Below, piece by piece: positions 55,505 through 64,000 of a stretch of 64,000 bases of DNA. The stretch is from positions 310,001 through 374,000 of the forward strand of contig NZ_FZNL01000002.1 of NCBI RefSeq assembly GCF_900187965.1, written 5' to 3'. The stretch's first letter is position 1. Each line of letters begins with the position of its first letter. This DNA is from Flavobacterium sp. ov086 (GTDB lineage Bacteria > Bacteroidota > Bacteroidia > Flavobacteriales > Flavobacteriaceae). The notes beneath the pieces were generated by a model. That model saw only the letters and a list, made by a program, of their open reading frames with translations, searched no databases and was not told the origin of the DNA. Made by a program: the position numbers and the translations under genes.

Positions 55505-56362
55505 ATGAAAATAGTAAAACAATACACAATAACTTTTTTAGCAATAGCTGCAATTGCTTTTTCGGGATGTACACATGAGGATCAGCTTGCAGGTAGCCAA
55601 TTAGATGTTACAAATCCTCCTCAATCAGCGTTAGATAATTGGATTATAGATAATTATTTAAAACCCTATAATATAAATGTTCAATATAAATGGAACCAGA
55701 ATGCCGTTGACAATAATCGTTACCTGTATCCACCCCAGAAAGAAAAAGTACAGCCTGTTTTAGAAATTATACAAAAAATATGGCTGGATAGTTATGCAAC
55801 AATTGCCGGTCCTGATTTCGTAAAGAAAATTTCTCCACGGGAAATTGTAATGGTTGGGGGAGTGAATTTGGATTTAACAGGAACTGTTACTTTAGGTTTG
55901 GCAGAAGGCGGGCAAAGAGTAACACTTTTTGAAACTGATAATGTAGATCGGAAAGATAGGGAAAACGTAAAACAATTTATCCATACGATTCAGCATGAGT
56001 ACATTCATATTTTGAATCAGCATAAACCATATGATGAAAAAACCATGGCAAAAATAACACCATTTGGTTACACAGCAAACTGGTATGCTTCCTCAGATAA
56101 GGAGGCTAATGAAGAAGGATTTATTACAGCTTATGCAAAATCGAACATTAATGAGGATTTTGCTGAAATGGCATCTATGATGCTAACTAATTCTAAAGAT
56201 GAATATGAGGCTATTTTGGCAGGTATTCAAAATGAGACAGCTGTTGCTGCGATAAGAGCCAAAGAAGCTGTTATTGTCGAATATTTCAAAAAAGAGTTCA
56301 ATTTGGATTTTTATGCTTTAAGAGACGAAGCAGAAAAAAATACTAATGCAGTACTAAATTAA
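55505..56362 (+). CDS. Zinc-binding metallopeptidase-like lipoprotein (Peptidase_Mx1-like)
   Basis: The 285-residue lipoprotein has the lipobox AIAFSGCTHEDQ. It contains the zincin motif HEYIH (H164, E165, H168) and downstream EDFAEMAS, where E217 or E221 could be the third zinc ligand. The N-terminal half (LDNWIIDNYLKPYNI, VQYKWNQNAVDN) fits the putative zinc-binding metallopeptidase family commonly encoded next to susCD genes. It lies 15 bp after susD and is thus part of the operon. It may cleave peptides or glycoproteins at the surface before import. Activity is not proven for most members. Confidence 0.85.
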   Translation: MKIVKQYTITFLAIAAIAFSGCTHEDQLAGSQLDVTNPPQSALDNWIIDNYLKPYNINVQYKWNQNAVDNNRYLYPPQKEKVQPVLEIIQKIWLDSYATIAGPDFVKKISPREIVMVGGVNLDLTGTVTLGLAEGGQRVTLFETDNVDRKDRENVKQFIHTIQHEYIHILNQHKPYDEKTMAKITPFGYTANWYASSDKEANEEGFITAYAKSNINEDFAEMASMMLTNSKDEYEAILAGIQNETAVAAIRAKEAVIVEYFKKEFNLDFYALRDEAEKNTNAVLN

Positions 56363-56406
56363 AATTAAACTAATTGAGATTTGGTTAACTTAAAAAAGAA
56401 AACATT

Positions 56407-57780
56407 ATGAAAATAAAAAATATATTTAAGTTTCTGATTATTGCTTTTTTGGCAACACAATTAGGAGCCTGCGACAAGAATGAAGCAGAACAAAAATTTG
56501 ATAAGATGCCAACAGAAAGATTAAATATTCAGAAAAAAGAGCTTAATGATGTCTTACTCTCATCTGAATATGGATGGAAGGCAGTTTATTTTACGGATAA
56601 TACACAACTTGGCGGATTTACACATTTGTTTAAATTTTCTGCAGACGGAAGAGTAGCTATGGCTTCTGATTTTGATAGCGATACCAGTATTTATAATAGT
56701 GATTACAGTATTGAGGTAGGAAGTACGGTTAGTTTATTGTTCTCTACCAAAAACAGAATACACCTGTTGTCTGATTCAAATAATTCTCCTACGGCGGGAT
56801 TAAAAGGTAGAGGATACAAAGGAGATTTTCAATTTTTATATTACGGACAGGAAAATGGTGAGATTATTTTTAAAACCAATCGTGGTTTTCAAGAATTACG
56901 CTTCGTAAAAGCAACAGCCGAAGATTGGACAGATCTCGAACTAAACACAAAGATGGCTCAAAATGTAATAGGTTCAGATAAGCGCCCTCTTTTTAGATTA
57001 TTAGAAATTAATGATGGTACAGAGATTCATAAATTGGACTTTAATTATGCTTCAAGAGCTCGATTTGCAACTGCAAATTCTGGAGAAGAGGATTACAGTG
57101 TAAGTTATAATATGGGTATTGCTTTCACAAAAACAGGTATTATTGTAAGTCCGGCTTTAGAAGTCAACAACCAGCAATTAACCGAATTTATTTATGATGA
57201 CAGTACTGGAGATTTTACTGCAACCGGTACAAATGGAGTGAGTGCTACAATTAAATACAGTAAAAAACCTGTGATAGTAACAGATGATTATAAATTGCTA
57301 TTACCCGGAGGCGGAAATAATGTCTATGCTTATGAGTATCGTCTTACAGAATTTGAAGGACCAAACTCTGCATTATTTTTATCATTATTAGAAGATATAG
57401 AGAAAGCCAGTGGAGTGCCACTTGTAAGAGCGCAGCTTTGGTTTAATAATACTGATGAGACTAATTATATAGAATACAGATCTGGTGACGACCAAACAGA
57501 AGAAAGATATTATCACTACTTCACCATAAAAGCAGATGATGTAAACAAAACTGTTACATTTACCCCAGGTGTTTGGAAAAAAAGTACCGCTACCGCAGGA
57601 GACTCAGGGACTCCTCCGGAAGGGCCAACAATCTCACGACCATCTTTCTTAAAAGCACTTGATGATGAATTTATGAATCCTAATGGTCTTTATTTTACAG
57701 AGGTACCGGTTATGGGTTATAGAGGCTATACTTTTGCGAGTACAACAACTCATTTTAGAATGGTTGTCAACAATCTTTAA
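56407..57780 (+). CDS. DUF4302-type lipoprotein
   Basis: The 457-residue lipoprotein has the lipobox TQLGACDKNEAEQ. The sequence FDKMPTERLNIQKKELNDVL, LLSSEYGWKAVYFTDNTQLG and later beta-rich repeats resemble DUF4302, a family of surface lipoproteins found at the end of susCD-metallopeptidase operons. No catalytic motif is visible. It is probably an additional ligand-binding surface protein. It follows the metallopeptidase gene by 44 bp and is the last gene before the terminator near 58000. The C-terminal part contains a Pro/Thr/Ser-rich loop (TATAGDSGTPPEGPTISRPS). Confidence 0.8.
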   Translation: MKIKNIFKFLIIAFLATQLGACDKNEAEQKFDKMPTERLNIQKKELNDVLLSSEYGWKAVYFTDNTQLGGFTHLFKFSADGRVAMASDFDSDTSIYNSDYSIEVGSTVSLLFSTKNRIHLLSDSNNSPTAGLKGRGYKGDFQFLYYGQENGEIIFKTNRGFQELRFVKATAEDWTDLELNTKMAQNVIGSDKRPLFRLLEINDGTEIHKLDFNYASRARFATANSGEEDYSVSYNMGIAFTKTGIIVSPALEVNNQQLTEFIYDDSTGDFTATGTNGVSATIKYSKKPVIVTDDYKLLLPGGGNNVYAYEYRLTEFEGPNSALFLSLLEDIEKASGVPLVRAQLWFNNTDETNYIEYRSGDDQTEERYYHYFTIKADDVNKTVTFTPGVWKKSTATAGDSGTPPEGPTISRPSFLKALDDEFMNPNGLYFTEVPVMGYRGYTFASTTTHFRMVVNNL

Positions 57781-57991
57781 AATTAATTATACACACTTTG
57801 TAAAGAAAGTTACCATGAATTTTGTTGTCAGGGCATTGCCGATTCAATGGGGAAGCACTCCCTAAATATGAATTGCCAACACTCTTGATAATGAAAATTA
57901 TACTCTGATACAAAACGATCCGCGTTATATCATTATTTGTCCGGTAAAACGCGAGATCAAACAATCCCACAATCAATAATACCTACTGAAG

Positions 57992-58026
57992 GCCGTCTCA
58001 ATTCAAAATTTGAGGCGGTTTTTTCA
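57992..58026 (+). terminator. Terminator after the ECF-regulated operon
   Basis: GCCGTCTCAA pairs with TTGAGGCGGT with one wobble, followed by a run of Ts. It lies about 210 bp after the DUF4302 gene. Confidence 0.75.
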
Positions 58027-58222
58027 TATAAAAACAGTCGACAAATAGCAATGGTTTTTTATAAAACAAAAATAGGTGATATAATGTACAATATGAACGA
58101 GGAAGAACATTTCCAAGAACTGAGAATTAGTTCTGATAAGGTATACCTATGCTCATAAAGTTTCCAGAGCAACAAATTTCTTAATCATTTGTCTTTGTCC
58201 CTAAAAAGTAAAGCTTTCAAAA

Positions 58223-58411
58223 TCAAATAGATTTGGGAAGTTTTTTATAGTCCATATTTCTGTCCTTCGTCGCCAAAAGGTTTTTAACTATAAATCCGAT
58301 GGTCTGGTCGATACCATTATATTTAACAAACAAGGTAGCTTTTAGATACAAAAGGATACCATTGCATGACGAAGTTTTAATGAGGTTTGCAGGTAAAATT
58401 ATTGATTGCAT
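58223..58411 (-). pseudogene. Small degenerate ORF, right copy of the element at 48.1 kb
   Basis: A 62-codon - strand frame starting MQSIILPANLIKTSSCNG shares LPANLIKTS...GILLY.KATLF.K with the frame at 48067-48213. It continues with DQTIGFIVKNLLATKDRNM, which is absent from the other copy. The two are direct copies that bracket the ECF-regulated susCD locus. The family is unknown. Confidence 0.45.
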
Positions 58412-58776
58412 GACAATAATTATTAAGAATATTTACAAGTCGTTTTTCCAGATCTAAATGGAAATTTTCAAAATGAAAATAACTATGATTACGACCAAAA
58501 AATGATTGGAAAATTCTACTCAAAAAAAAAGAAGCAACCGCCAACAGCTACTACAACGGATTGGGGAAATTGACTTAATGGTGGTTGGTTTTGTATTTGG
58601 GATGATTTGTTTCATCTATTCGCTGTTGCTCGGGTGGCAATCCGAATAATGGCTTAATTTAGTCCCGAACCCGCAGTAGTACCAGAACGTTACAGGCAAG
58701 CATGGAAAACCGGAGCAATCTTGCAATTATTTTAGAAAGAATTTTCGATTTACATATTTATTAAACAATTACAATT

Positions 58777-60297
58777 ATGCGTAGATTAATACTACTATTG
58801 ACAGTCTCTTTATCTTTTTTGAGTATTTCGGCTCAAAATAAAATTGAAAAATGGCGTATTTATGAAATTATTCTTAATAGTGACTCAAAAGGTAATCCGT
58901 TCACTGATGTACAACTAAGTGCTAAATTTACAAATGGTGAGAATATAAAAATAGTTTCAGGCTTTTATGATGGAAATGGGATATATAAAATCCGTTTTAT
59001 GCCACAAGTGGCAGGTTCATGGACCTATATCACATCAAGCAATTTAAAGTCACTTAATAATAAAAAAGGTAAATTTGAATGTTTTTCAAACACCGATAGC
59101 AATCACGGACAAGTAGTAGTGAAAGATACTTTTAATTTTGCTTATTCAGACAATAAACCATATTACCCTTTTGGGACGACCTGTTATGCATGGGTTCATC
59201 AAGGAGATAGTCTTGCCGAATCAACATTGAAAACCCTTGCTAATGGATATTTCAACAAAATGCGTATGTGTATTTTTCCTAAAGACTACGATTGGAATAA
59301 AAACGAGCCACTCTTGTATCCTTTTGAAGGAAAGCCTTTAACAGATTGGGATTACACGAAATTTAACCCTTTATATTTTCAGAATATTGAGAAAAGGATA
59401 GCACAATTGGATTCACTTGGCATTGAAGCTGATTTAATTGTTTTTCATCCTTACGACCGTTGGGGGTTTCAAAAAATGGACAGAAAAACCGATGATTTAT
59501 ATATCAATTATATTATTGCCCGCTTTGCTGCCTATAAAAACGTTTGGTGGAGTCTGGCTAATGAATATGATTATGTGAAATCTAAGAAGACAGATGATTG
59601 GAATCATTTTATTCAGTTATTTGCCGAAAAAGACCCCTACAATCACTTGCGTTCAATACACAATGGATCTAACCTCTACGACCACGAAAACCCCTTGATC
59701 ACACATGTGAGCATACAAAATGAAGACACCTATAAAGCAAAGGAGTTAAGGTCAAAATATAAAAAACCAATAGTTTATGATGAATGCCGATACGAAGGAA
59801 ATATTAATTGGCCGTGGGGAAATATAACAGCTCAAGAGATGGTGAACAAATTTTGGCGTGGTGTTGTAAATGGTGGCTTTGTAGGGCATGGAGAAACTTA
59901 TGTTACTGAAAATCCCGTTAAGTGGGGATATGAATCTCAAGATATTTTGTGGTGGTCTAAAGGGGGAGTTCTCAAAGGGCAAAGCCAGGAAAGGATTAAG
60001 TTTTTAAGAAATATAATTGAATCTGCCCCAGGATATTTAACGCCAATCATCAATACGGAATTTTGGGTGCCGTATTCATATGTTGCTTTTAAAGATGAAT
60101 ATTTTCTACACTATTTTAATATAGACCAGTCACGCAGTCAAATTGTATATTTACCCGAAAATGCAAAATATAAAATTGAAATTATCAATGCATGGGATAT
60201 GACAATTACGCCTGTTACGGGAGAATTTAGTGGGAAAAGTTTAATTCAACTTCCACAAAAATCTTTTACAGCGTTGCGCATCACTAAAATAATGTGA
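58777..60297 (+). CDS. DUF5060/DUF4038-type glycoside hydrolase
   Basis: The 506-residue secreted protein has a signal peptide (cut near SISAQN). A DUF5060-like beta-sandwich (about 22-105; FKVT-like GIYKIRFMPQVAGSWTY) precedes a TIM barrel (about 125-420). The barrel has KPYYPFGTTCYAWVHQG, VWWSLANEYDY with E263 and IVYDECRYEG with E336, plausible acid/base and nucleophile. A small C-terminal beta-domain follows (about 425-506). Related proteins are annotated as DUF4038 or apiosidase-like glycosidases that act on plant polysaccharides. The exact substrate is unknown. It is a single gene flanked by decayed DNA and a terminator, not part of the operon upstream. Confidence 0.82.
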   Translation: MRRLILLLTVSLSFLSISAQNKIEKWRIYEIILNSDSKGNPFTDVQLSAKFTNGENIKIVSGFYDGNGIYKIRFMPQVAGSWTYITSSNLKSLNNKKGKFECFSNTDSNHGQVVVKDTFNFAYSDNKPYYPFGTTCYAWVHQGDSLAESTLKTLANGYFNKMRMCIFPKDYDWNKNEPLLYPFEGKPLTDWDYTKFNPLYFQNIEKRIAQLDSLGIEADLIVFHPYDRWGFQKMDRKTDDLYINYIIARFAAYKNVWWSLANEYDYVKSKKTDDWNHFIQLFAEKDPYNHLRSIHNGSNLYDHENPLITHVSIQNEDTYKAKELRSKYKKPIVYDECRYEGNINWPWGNITAQEMVNKFWRGVVNGGFVGHGETYVTENPVKWGYESQDILWWSKGGVLKGQSQERIKFLRNIIESAPGYLTPIINTEFWVPYSYVAFKDEYFLHYFNIDQSRSQIVYLPENAKYKIEIINAWDMTITPVTGEFSGKSLIQLPQKSFTALRITKIM

Positions 60298-60357
60298 TTC
60301 GTCTAATGTAATTGTGAATATTATCTTTTTCGATATACAACAACTTCCAAAATAAAA

Positions 60358-60398
60358 AAGACCATACAAATGAGTTATTTTCTCATTTGTGTGGTCTT
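60358..60398. terminator. Bidirectional terminator between the DUF5060 gene and tssH
   Basis: AAGACCATACAAATGAG (60358-60374) pairs with CTCATTTGTGTGGTCTT (60382-60398) with one wobble. It lies between convergent genes. The remaining sequence up to 60565 holds no gene. Confidence 0.85.
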
Positions 60399-60565
60399 GT
60401 AGCCCCGCCCGAACTAATGTCGAACTTTTTTTCGCAAGATTTGCAGTGTTTGCTTAGCATACCTGCGAAACGCAATGTTATTTTAAAAGAACATTTCTTA
60501 GCTGAAATATGATGAATGATCTAAGTAAAAGGGTTATTTTTCATTTATAAAAATAGTTTAAAATT

Positions 60566-63034
60566 TTAATTATCAGTATTTATAAATACCTCTTCCTTAG
60601 TCCATTTCACCTCGTCATTTTCAATAATTACAACCATTTTGTCGCCATCCTTAACTTCACCCGAAATTATTTTCTTAGCTAATGGTCTTCTTAAATGACT
60701 TCGGATAATACTTTTTATAGGTCGTGCCCCATACTTGGCATTGTATCCATTTTCAGCCAAATAAAGTTTTGCTTCCAATGGGATTTCTACAATGATATTA
60801 ATATTTTTCAATAAATCCATAAACTCTTTTTTAAGATGGATTTCGAATATTTTTAAGGCATTCTCTCTACTGATTGGCGCAAAAGGTACAATTTCGGTTA
60901 ATCGCCCTAAAAATTCCGGTCTGAAATAATTACCCATAATTTCCATTATGGAAGTTGAAGTTGGAATTTTACCGTTATTAAACGTTTCAACAATATGATT
61001 TGCACCAATATTCGAAGTAAAAAGGATAATAGCATTCGAGAAATCACCTTCCTTTCCTAATCTGTCATGTAGTTTCCCTTCGTCCATAATCTGCAGAAAC
61101 ACATCATAAACAGAAGTATGTGCTTTTTCTATCTCATCAAACAATACGATCGAATATGGTTTTTGCCTGATTTTGTTAACTAGCAGCCCACCTTCCTCAT
61201 ACCCGACATACCCAGGAGGCGCACCGTAGAGCAATGCTGCCGAGTGTTCTTCTTTAAATTCGGACATATCAAATCGGATAATGGCATTTTCATCCTGAAA
61301 AAGAAATTCAGCAAGACTTTTAGCAAGTTCTGTTTTTCCGGTTCCTGTTGGACCCAAAAAGAAGAATGAGGCTATAGGCTGTCCTGCCTTACTCAATCCT
61401 GATCTTGACTCTAAAATAGAACCTGCGACTGTTGCAATACAATGATCCTGACCAATTACCCTTTGGCTTAAAACTTCCTCAATATTATTCAGTTTCTGCT
61501 TTTCTTCTTCTTTAAGTTTTCCGGCAGGAATACCTGTCTTTTGAGCAATAATAAGAGACAAATCAAACGCTTCGATATGCACACGTTTGTCTAACGCTCT
61601 TTTCTCAAGAGTGTTTATCAGGCTCTCAATATGGCTTAAAATGGAGTCAGAAGATTCAAAAGTTTTAACATCGTTTTGCTCCTCAACAACCATTAAAAAG
61701 GTTGTTTTATTGACCAAATCAGTCAAAAACCAGTTACATTCTTTTATTAGTTGTTCTTCAGATAAACCGGCTTCATTTTGCTTTAAAATATTTAGTTTGT
61801 CAAGTAAAGATTGTTTCTCTTTTAAAAATGTTTCTCCCGATGTTTTTAAAACCGACATGGTGTGATCGATAAGATTTATGGCTGATTCCGGTAGGCTTTT
61901 TTCTTTTAAGTACCTTCTGGATAAACGAATTGATTCTGAAATAGTTTCGTCGTCTATTTGAATCTTATGATGTTCCTGATAGGTTTTAATAGATTCCCGA
62001 ATCATTCGGAACAAAGTATCATCATTAGATTCTTCCAGTTTTACAATCTCAAACATGCCTGATAAACCTTGTTCTTTTTCAATTCTTTTGGTATATTCGT
62101 CGATGGTAGAAGTCGCAATAATATTTAGTCCTTTTGCAAGTTCGCCTTTTAAAACATTAGAAACCCCGGAATCTCCTCCGTTTTTATCGAGCAGTGTATG
62201 AATTTCTTCAATGATAAGAATGGCTTTAGGGAACTGTCTCAGTTCCTGAATACAATTCTTTAAACGATCTTCGATTTCGCCTTTATAAGAAGCTCCGGCT
62301 ATCAAAGACGATAAATCCAGTTCAAAAAGCTGTACTTTATTTAAAGCATCAGGAACCTGATTTGCTATTACATTCTGAACAAGTGTATCAATCAATATTG
62401 ATTTACCAATACCACGATCACCAATTAAGAGCACATTAGGCTTAGAGAACCGACAAAGAATTTCTTTTATCGTGTTTAACTCAGTCTCTCGGCCAATAGC
62501 CATAATCCTTTTGTTCTTTTTCTCAAGGTTTTTATGAATACAGTATTTACCCAAAAAGCCTTTTTTAACCTCATGCTTAACATTATTGTTGTTATTCTGA
62601 GGTATAATGGTTTGATCTTCGAGTAATTCATTTCGAGATATAGGATAAGTTTTCATCTGATCGAAATTAAAACCTACTCCGGGCGAACTTAAAGCCACGA
62701 TAATGGCATAAAGACTAATTTCATCTTCATTTAAAATAGTTCTAACAGATTCTGCTTCCCTGATAATTTCATCAATTACATCGCTGGGTTCAGCGTTTAA
62801 TACCTGACTTGTTTTAGGCTCGTCTTCCATTCTCACTTCTGCCCATTCATCAAGATAATAAACATCTTTACCCATCGCCTCAAGCTGTTTTAAAAGAGAT
62901 AAGTCCCTGTTTAAAATAGCTTTTAGTAAATGAGCAGCTGAGTAGTATTTATTTGAATTGCTTTTGGCAATTTTTCTGGCAATTTCAAAAGCGCTTAATA
63001 ATTCAGTGCTGAAAATATTTTGTTCTTGTTCCAT
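60566..63034 (-). CDS. tssH: ClpV/TssH-type AAA+ ATPase of a type VI secretion system
   Basis: The ATG at 63034 is preferred; a TTG at 63055 would overlap the upstream gene. The 822-residue protein has a Clp N-terminal domain (about 1-140) and a first AAA+ module with Walker A GDRGIGKS (205-212) and Walker B ILIIEEIH. A short coiled-coil middle region and a second AAA+ module with GPTGTGKT (561-568) and VLFDEIEKAH follow. The ending KYGARPIKSIIRSHLRRPL is typical of Clp ATPases. ClpV disassembles contracted TssB/TssC sheaths. The housekeeping ClpB is the alternative, but the divergent N-terminal domain and the PKD-domain gene just upstream favour T6SSiii. Start and stop of the two genes are 5 bp apart, so they share an operon. 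Confidence 0.8.
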   Translation of the reverse strand: MEQEQNIFSTELLSAFEIARKIAKSNSNKYYSAAHLLKAILNRDLSLLKQLEAMGKDVYYLDEWAEVRMEDEPKTSQVLNAEPSDVIDEIIREAESVRTILNEDEISLYAIIVALSSPGVGFNFDQMKTYPISRNELLEDQTIIPQNNNNNVKHEVKKGFLGKYCIHKNLEKKNKRIMAIGRETELNTIKEILCRFSKPNVLLIGDRGIGKSILIDTLVQNVIANQVPDALNKVQLFELDLSSLIAGASYKGEIEDRLKNCIQELRQFPKAILIIEEIHTLLDKNGGDSGVSNVLKGELAKGLNIIATSTIDEYTKRIEKEQGLSGMFEIVKLEESNDDTLFRMIRESIKTYQEHHKIQIDDETISESIRLSRRYLKEKSLPESAINLIDHTMSVLKTSGETFLKEKQSLLDKLNILKQNEAGLSEEQLIKECNWFLTDLVNKTTFLMVVEEQNDVKTFESSDSILSHIESLINTLEKRALDKRVHIEAFDLSLIIAQKTGIPAGKLKEEEKQKLNNIEEVLSQRVIGQDHCIATVAGSILESRSGLSKAGQPIASFFFLGPTGTGKTELAKSLAEFLFQDENAIIRFDMSEFKEEHSAALLYGAPPGYVGYEEGGLLVNKIRQKPYSIVLFDEIEKAHTSVYDVFLQIMDEGKLHDRLGKEGDFSNAIILFTSNIGANHIVETFNNGKIPTSTSIMEIMGNYFRPEFLGRLTEIVPFAPISRENALKIFEIHLKKEFMDLLKNINIIVEIPLEAKLYLAENGYNAKYGARPIKSIIRSHLRRPLAKKIISGEVKDGDKMVVIIENDEVKWTKEEVFINTDN

Positions 63035-63039
63035 AATCT

Positions 63040-64000
63040 TTAATCTTTTACCCAAATCAGGTATTTTTTTACCTTATAGTTTATCGACATTCCTTTGATA
63101 CAATTGTTGGTTTTATCCTTGTTGAGTCGTATCGATTCTATTTTAATCTTTTTACCTTTTATATTAGCACATAATTGGGCAAATGTCAATAAATCTTTAT
63201 CGTTTTTGACAATTGGGATTTCAAGATCATCACATAAAAATTCAGAAAAATCATCTTTTACTTTACTCCCTTCGGCTACTTTGCCAAGTAAAATCTCAAA
63301 TTGATCTTCGGATATTTTTGGTGCTTTTTTAATGGCGGCGATACTGTCTTTTTGAGTTTTTGTTTTTGGAGCTACAGGAACATATTGCAGCATATCTTCA
63401 AGCGGATCTTTTTTTACAGAGCCTCTCGGCAGGGCAAACGCTTCCGCATTTTTCTCGTACACATAAGCCGTTACATCCAATGGATTCGTTTTTTTTATTA
63501 CTCTTGGGTGCACATAAATGACTTTTTTGGCAACACGGCTAAAATCCCCGTTTACAACCAGTGTAATTGTTTTTTCACCGGGTGTCGAGAATGTATATAC
63601 GGGGTTTGGTGAAGTTTCATCGATACCTTTTCTGTTTTCTCCAAACGCCCATTCCCATGTTTTGGCACCTTCTGATCTGGAGTCAAAATAAGTAGGCTGT
63701 CCGGCTGTAATAATTTTAGAAACGATAATTTGTGGGGTTCCGAATTTATCAGCTGCAAATTTATCTTTAAGAATAAGCTCTTTGGTATGTACGCACTCCT
63801 TATTTATGGTTAGTGTTACCTTATATTTCCCCGGGTTTTTATACACATGAAAAGTATGCTGTCTTTTATCAGGAGCAGATCCGTCTCCAAAATCCCATTC
63901 CCAGGATTTTGCATTATGGGTCTTATCATAAAACTCGATTGATTCCTCGCTTTGGGAATGATCAGAGAAAATGTAAAACTTCACATCTTCACAATCTACG
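63040..64000 (-). CDS. PKD-domain protein, T6SS-associated (partial, runs off the window)
   Basis: The frame is open to the window edge (VDCEDVKFYIFSD precedes the first possible GTG start at 63984), so the N-terminus is missing. The visible 319 residues contain two PKD repeats, marked by AKSWEWDFGDGSAPDK and AKTWEWAFGENRKG, each followed by GxYKVTLTIN-like strands (about residues 5-80 and 95-170). A lysine-rich C-terminal region with short helices and strands follows. PKD-domain proteins are common in T6SSiii clusters of Bacteroidota, and the adjoining tssH supports this. The precise component (for example TssR) cannot be settled from this fragment. Confidence 0.7.
   Translation of the reverse strand, partial: VDCEDVKFYIFSDHSQSEESIEFYDKTHNAKSWEWDFGDGSAPDKRQHTFHVYKNPGKYKVTLTINKECVHTKELILKDKFAADKFGTPQIIVSKIITAGQPTYFDSRSEGAKTWEWAFGENRKGIDETSPNPVYTFSTPGEKTITLVVNGDFSRVAKKVIYVHPRVIKKTNPLDVTAYVYEKNAEAFALPRGSVKKDPLEDMLQYVPVAPKTKTQKDSIAAIKKAPKISEDQFEILLGKVAEGSKVKDDFSEFLCDDLEIPIVKNDKDLLTFAQLCANIKGKKIKIESIRLNKDKTNNCIKGMSINYKVKKYLIWVKD

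Larger units (their letters stand above)
57781..58776. other. About 1 kb of non-coding and decayed DNA between the ECF-regulated operon and the DUF5060 gene
   Basis: It contains a terminator (57992-58026), the right copy of the small degenerate element (58223-58432) and a coding-like but broken stretch at about 58440-58740. No intact gene is supported. Short frames overlapping the terminator look spurious. A promoter for the gene at 58777 should lie at the end of this stretch but was not identified. Confidence 0.5.

Noticed and set aside
57937..58158. 73-codon frame after the DUF4302 gene
   Set aside because: It runs through the terminator hairpin at 57992-58026 and has no features of a protein.
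1..64000. CRISPR arrays, tRNA and rRNA genes
   Set aside because: No regularly spaced repeats of suitable length and no cloverleaf or rRNA-like sequence were found on reading; the T-arm-like words at 44.4 and 47.1 kb lack the rest of a tRNA.

Overview
The window is AT-rich DNA from a Bacteroidota chromosome, most likely a Flavobacterium-like soil or freshwater member of the Flavobacteriaceae. The evidence is four SusC-like and four SusD-like proteins, many lipoprotein signals of the Bacteroidota type, a C-terminal sorting domain for type IX secretion (T9SS), ECF-sigma/FecR regulation of a SusC with an STN domain, and TTTG/TAnnTTTG promoter boxes. The assignment is by protein character only; no database search was possible. 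No rRNA, tRNA or CRISPR array was seen.

Layout. (1) About 1-15405: a polysaccharide utilisation locus (PUL) on the + strand with GH2 (partial), GH20, GH29, GH92, GH3, SusC, SusD and a BNR sialidase-like lipoprotein. This enzyme set suits stripping of complex N-glycans or related glycoprotein glycans: sialic acid, galactose, fucose, GlcNAc and mannose are all covered. Two of its genes carry terminator-like hairpins inside the signal-peptide coding region. (2) About 15.6-22 kb: single genes. These are a GH12 endoglucanase lipoprotein and a CAP-domain lipoprotein on the - strand, then a 5'-truncated RHS gene with a translationally coupled candidate immunity gene, then a GH5 cellulase-like enzyme with a ricin-type lectin domain and a T9SS sorting domain.

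(3) About 22.7-42 kb: a xylan PUL. It holds a GH97 remnant, GH31, GH43, GH8, a CE1 esterase remnant, two tandem susC/susD pairs, a surface lipoprotein and a GH10 xylanase with a carbohydrate-binding insertion. The last six genes match the xusABCDE-xyn10C core described for Prevotella and Bacteroides. Two enzyme genes here survive only as N- and C-terminal stubs. A 194-bp nested inverted repeat separates GH43 from GH8.

(4) About 42-48 kb: a patchwork with an IS3-family remnant, two tandem roadblock/LC7 proteins, a 47-codon gene with a good promoter, a secreted TIM-barrel-like protein of unknown activity, a membrane protein and an ECF sigma factor, with much non-coding or decayed DNA. (5) 48310-57780: a third SusCD system controlled by an ECF sigma factor and FecR-type anti-sigma factor. 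It also encodes a zinc metallopeptidase lipoprotein and a DUF4302 lipoprotein, and is flanked by two copies of a small degenerate element. (6) 58777-60297: a DUF5060/DUF4038-type glycoside hydrolase. (7) 60566-64000, - strand: a ClpV/TssH-type AAA+ ATPase and a PKD-domain protein that runs off the window. This is probably the edge of a Bacteroidota type VI secretion cluster (T6SSiii).
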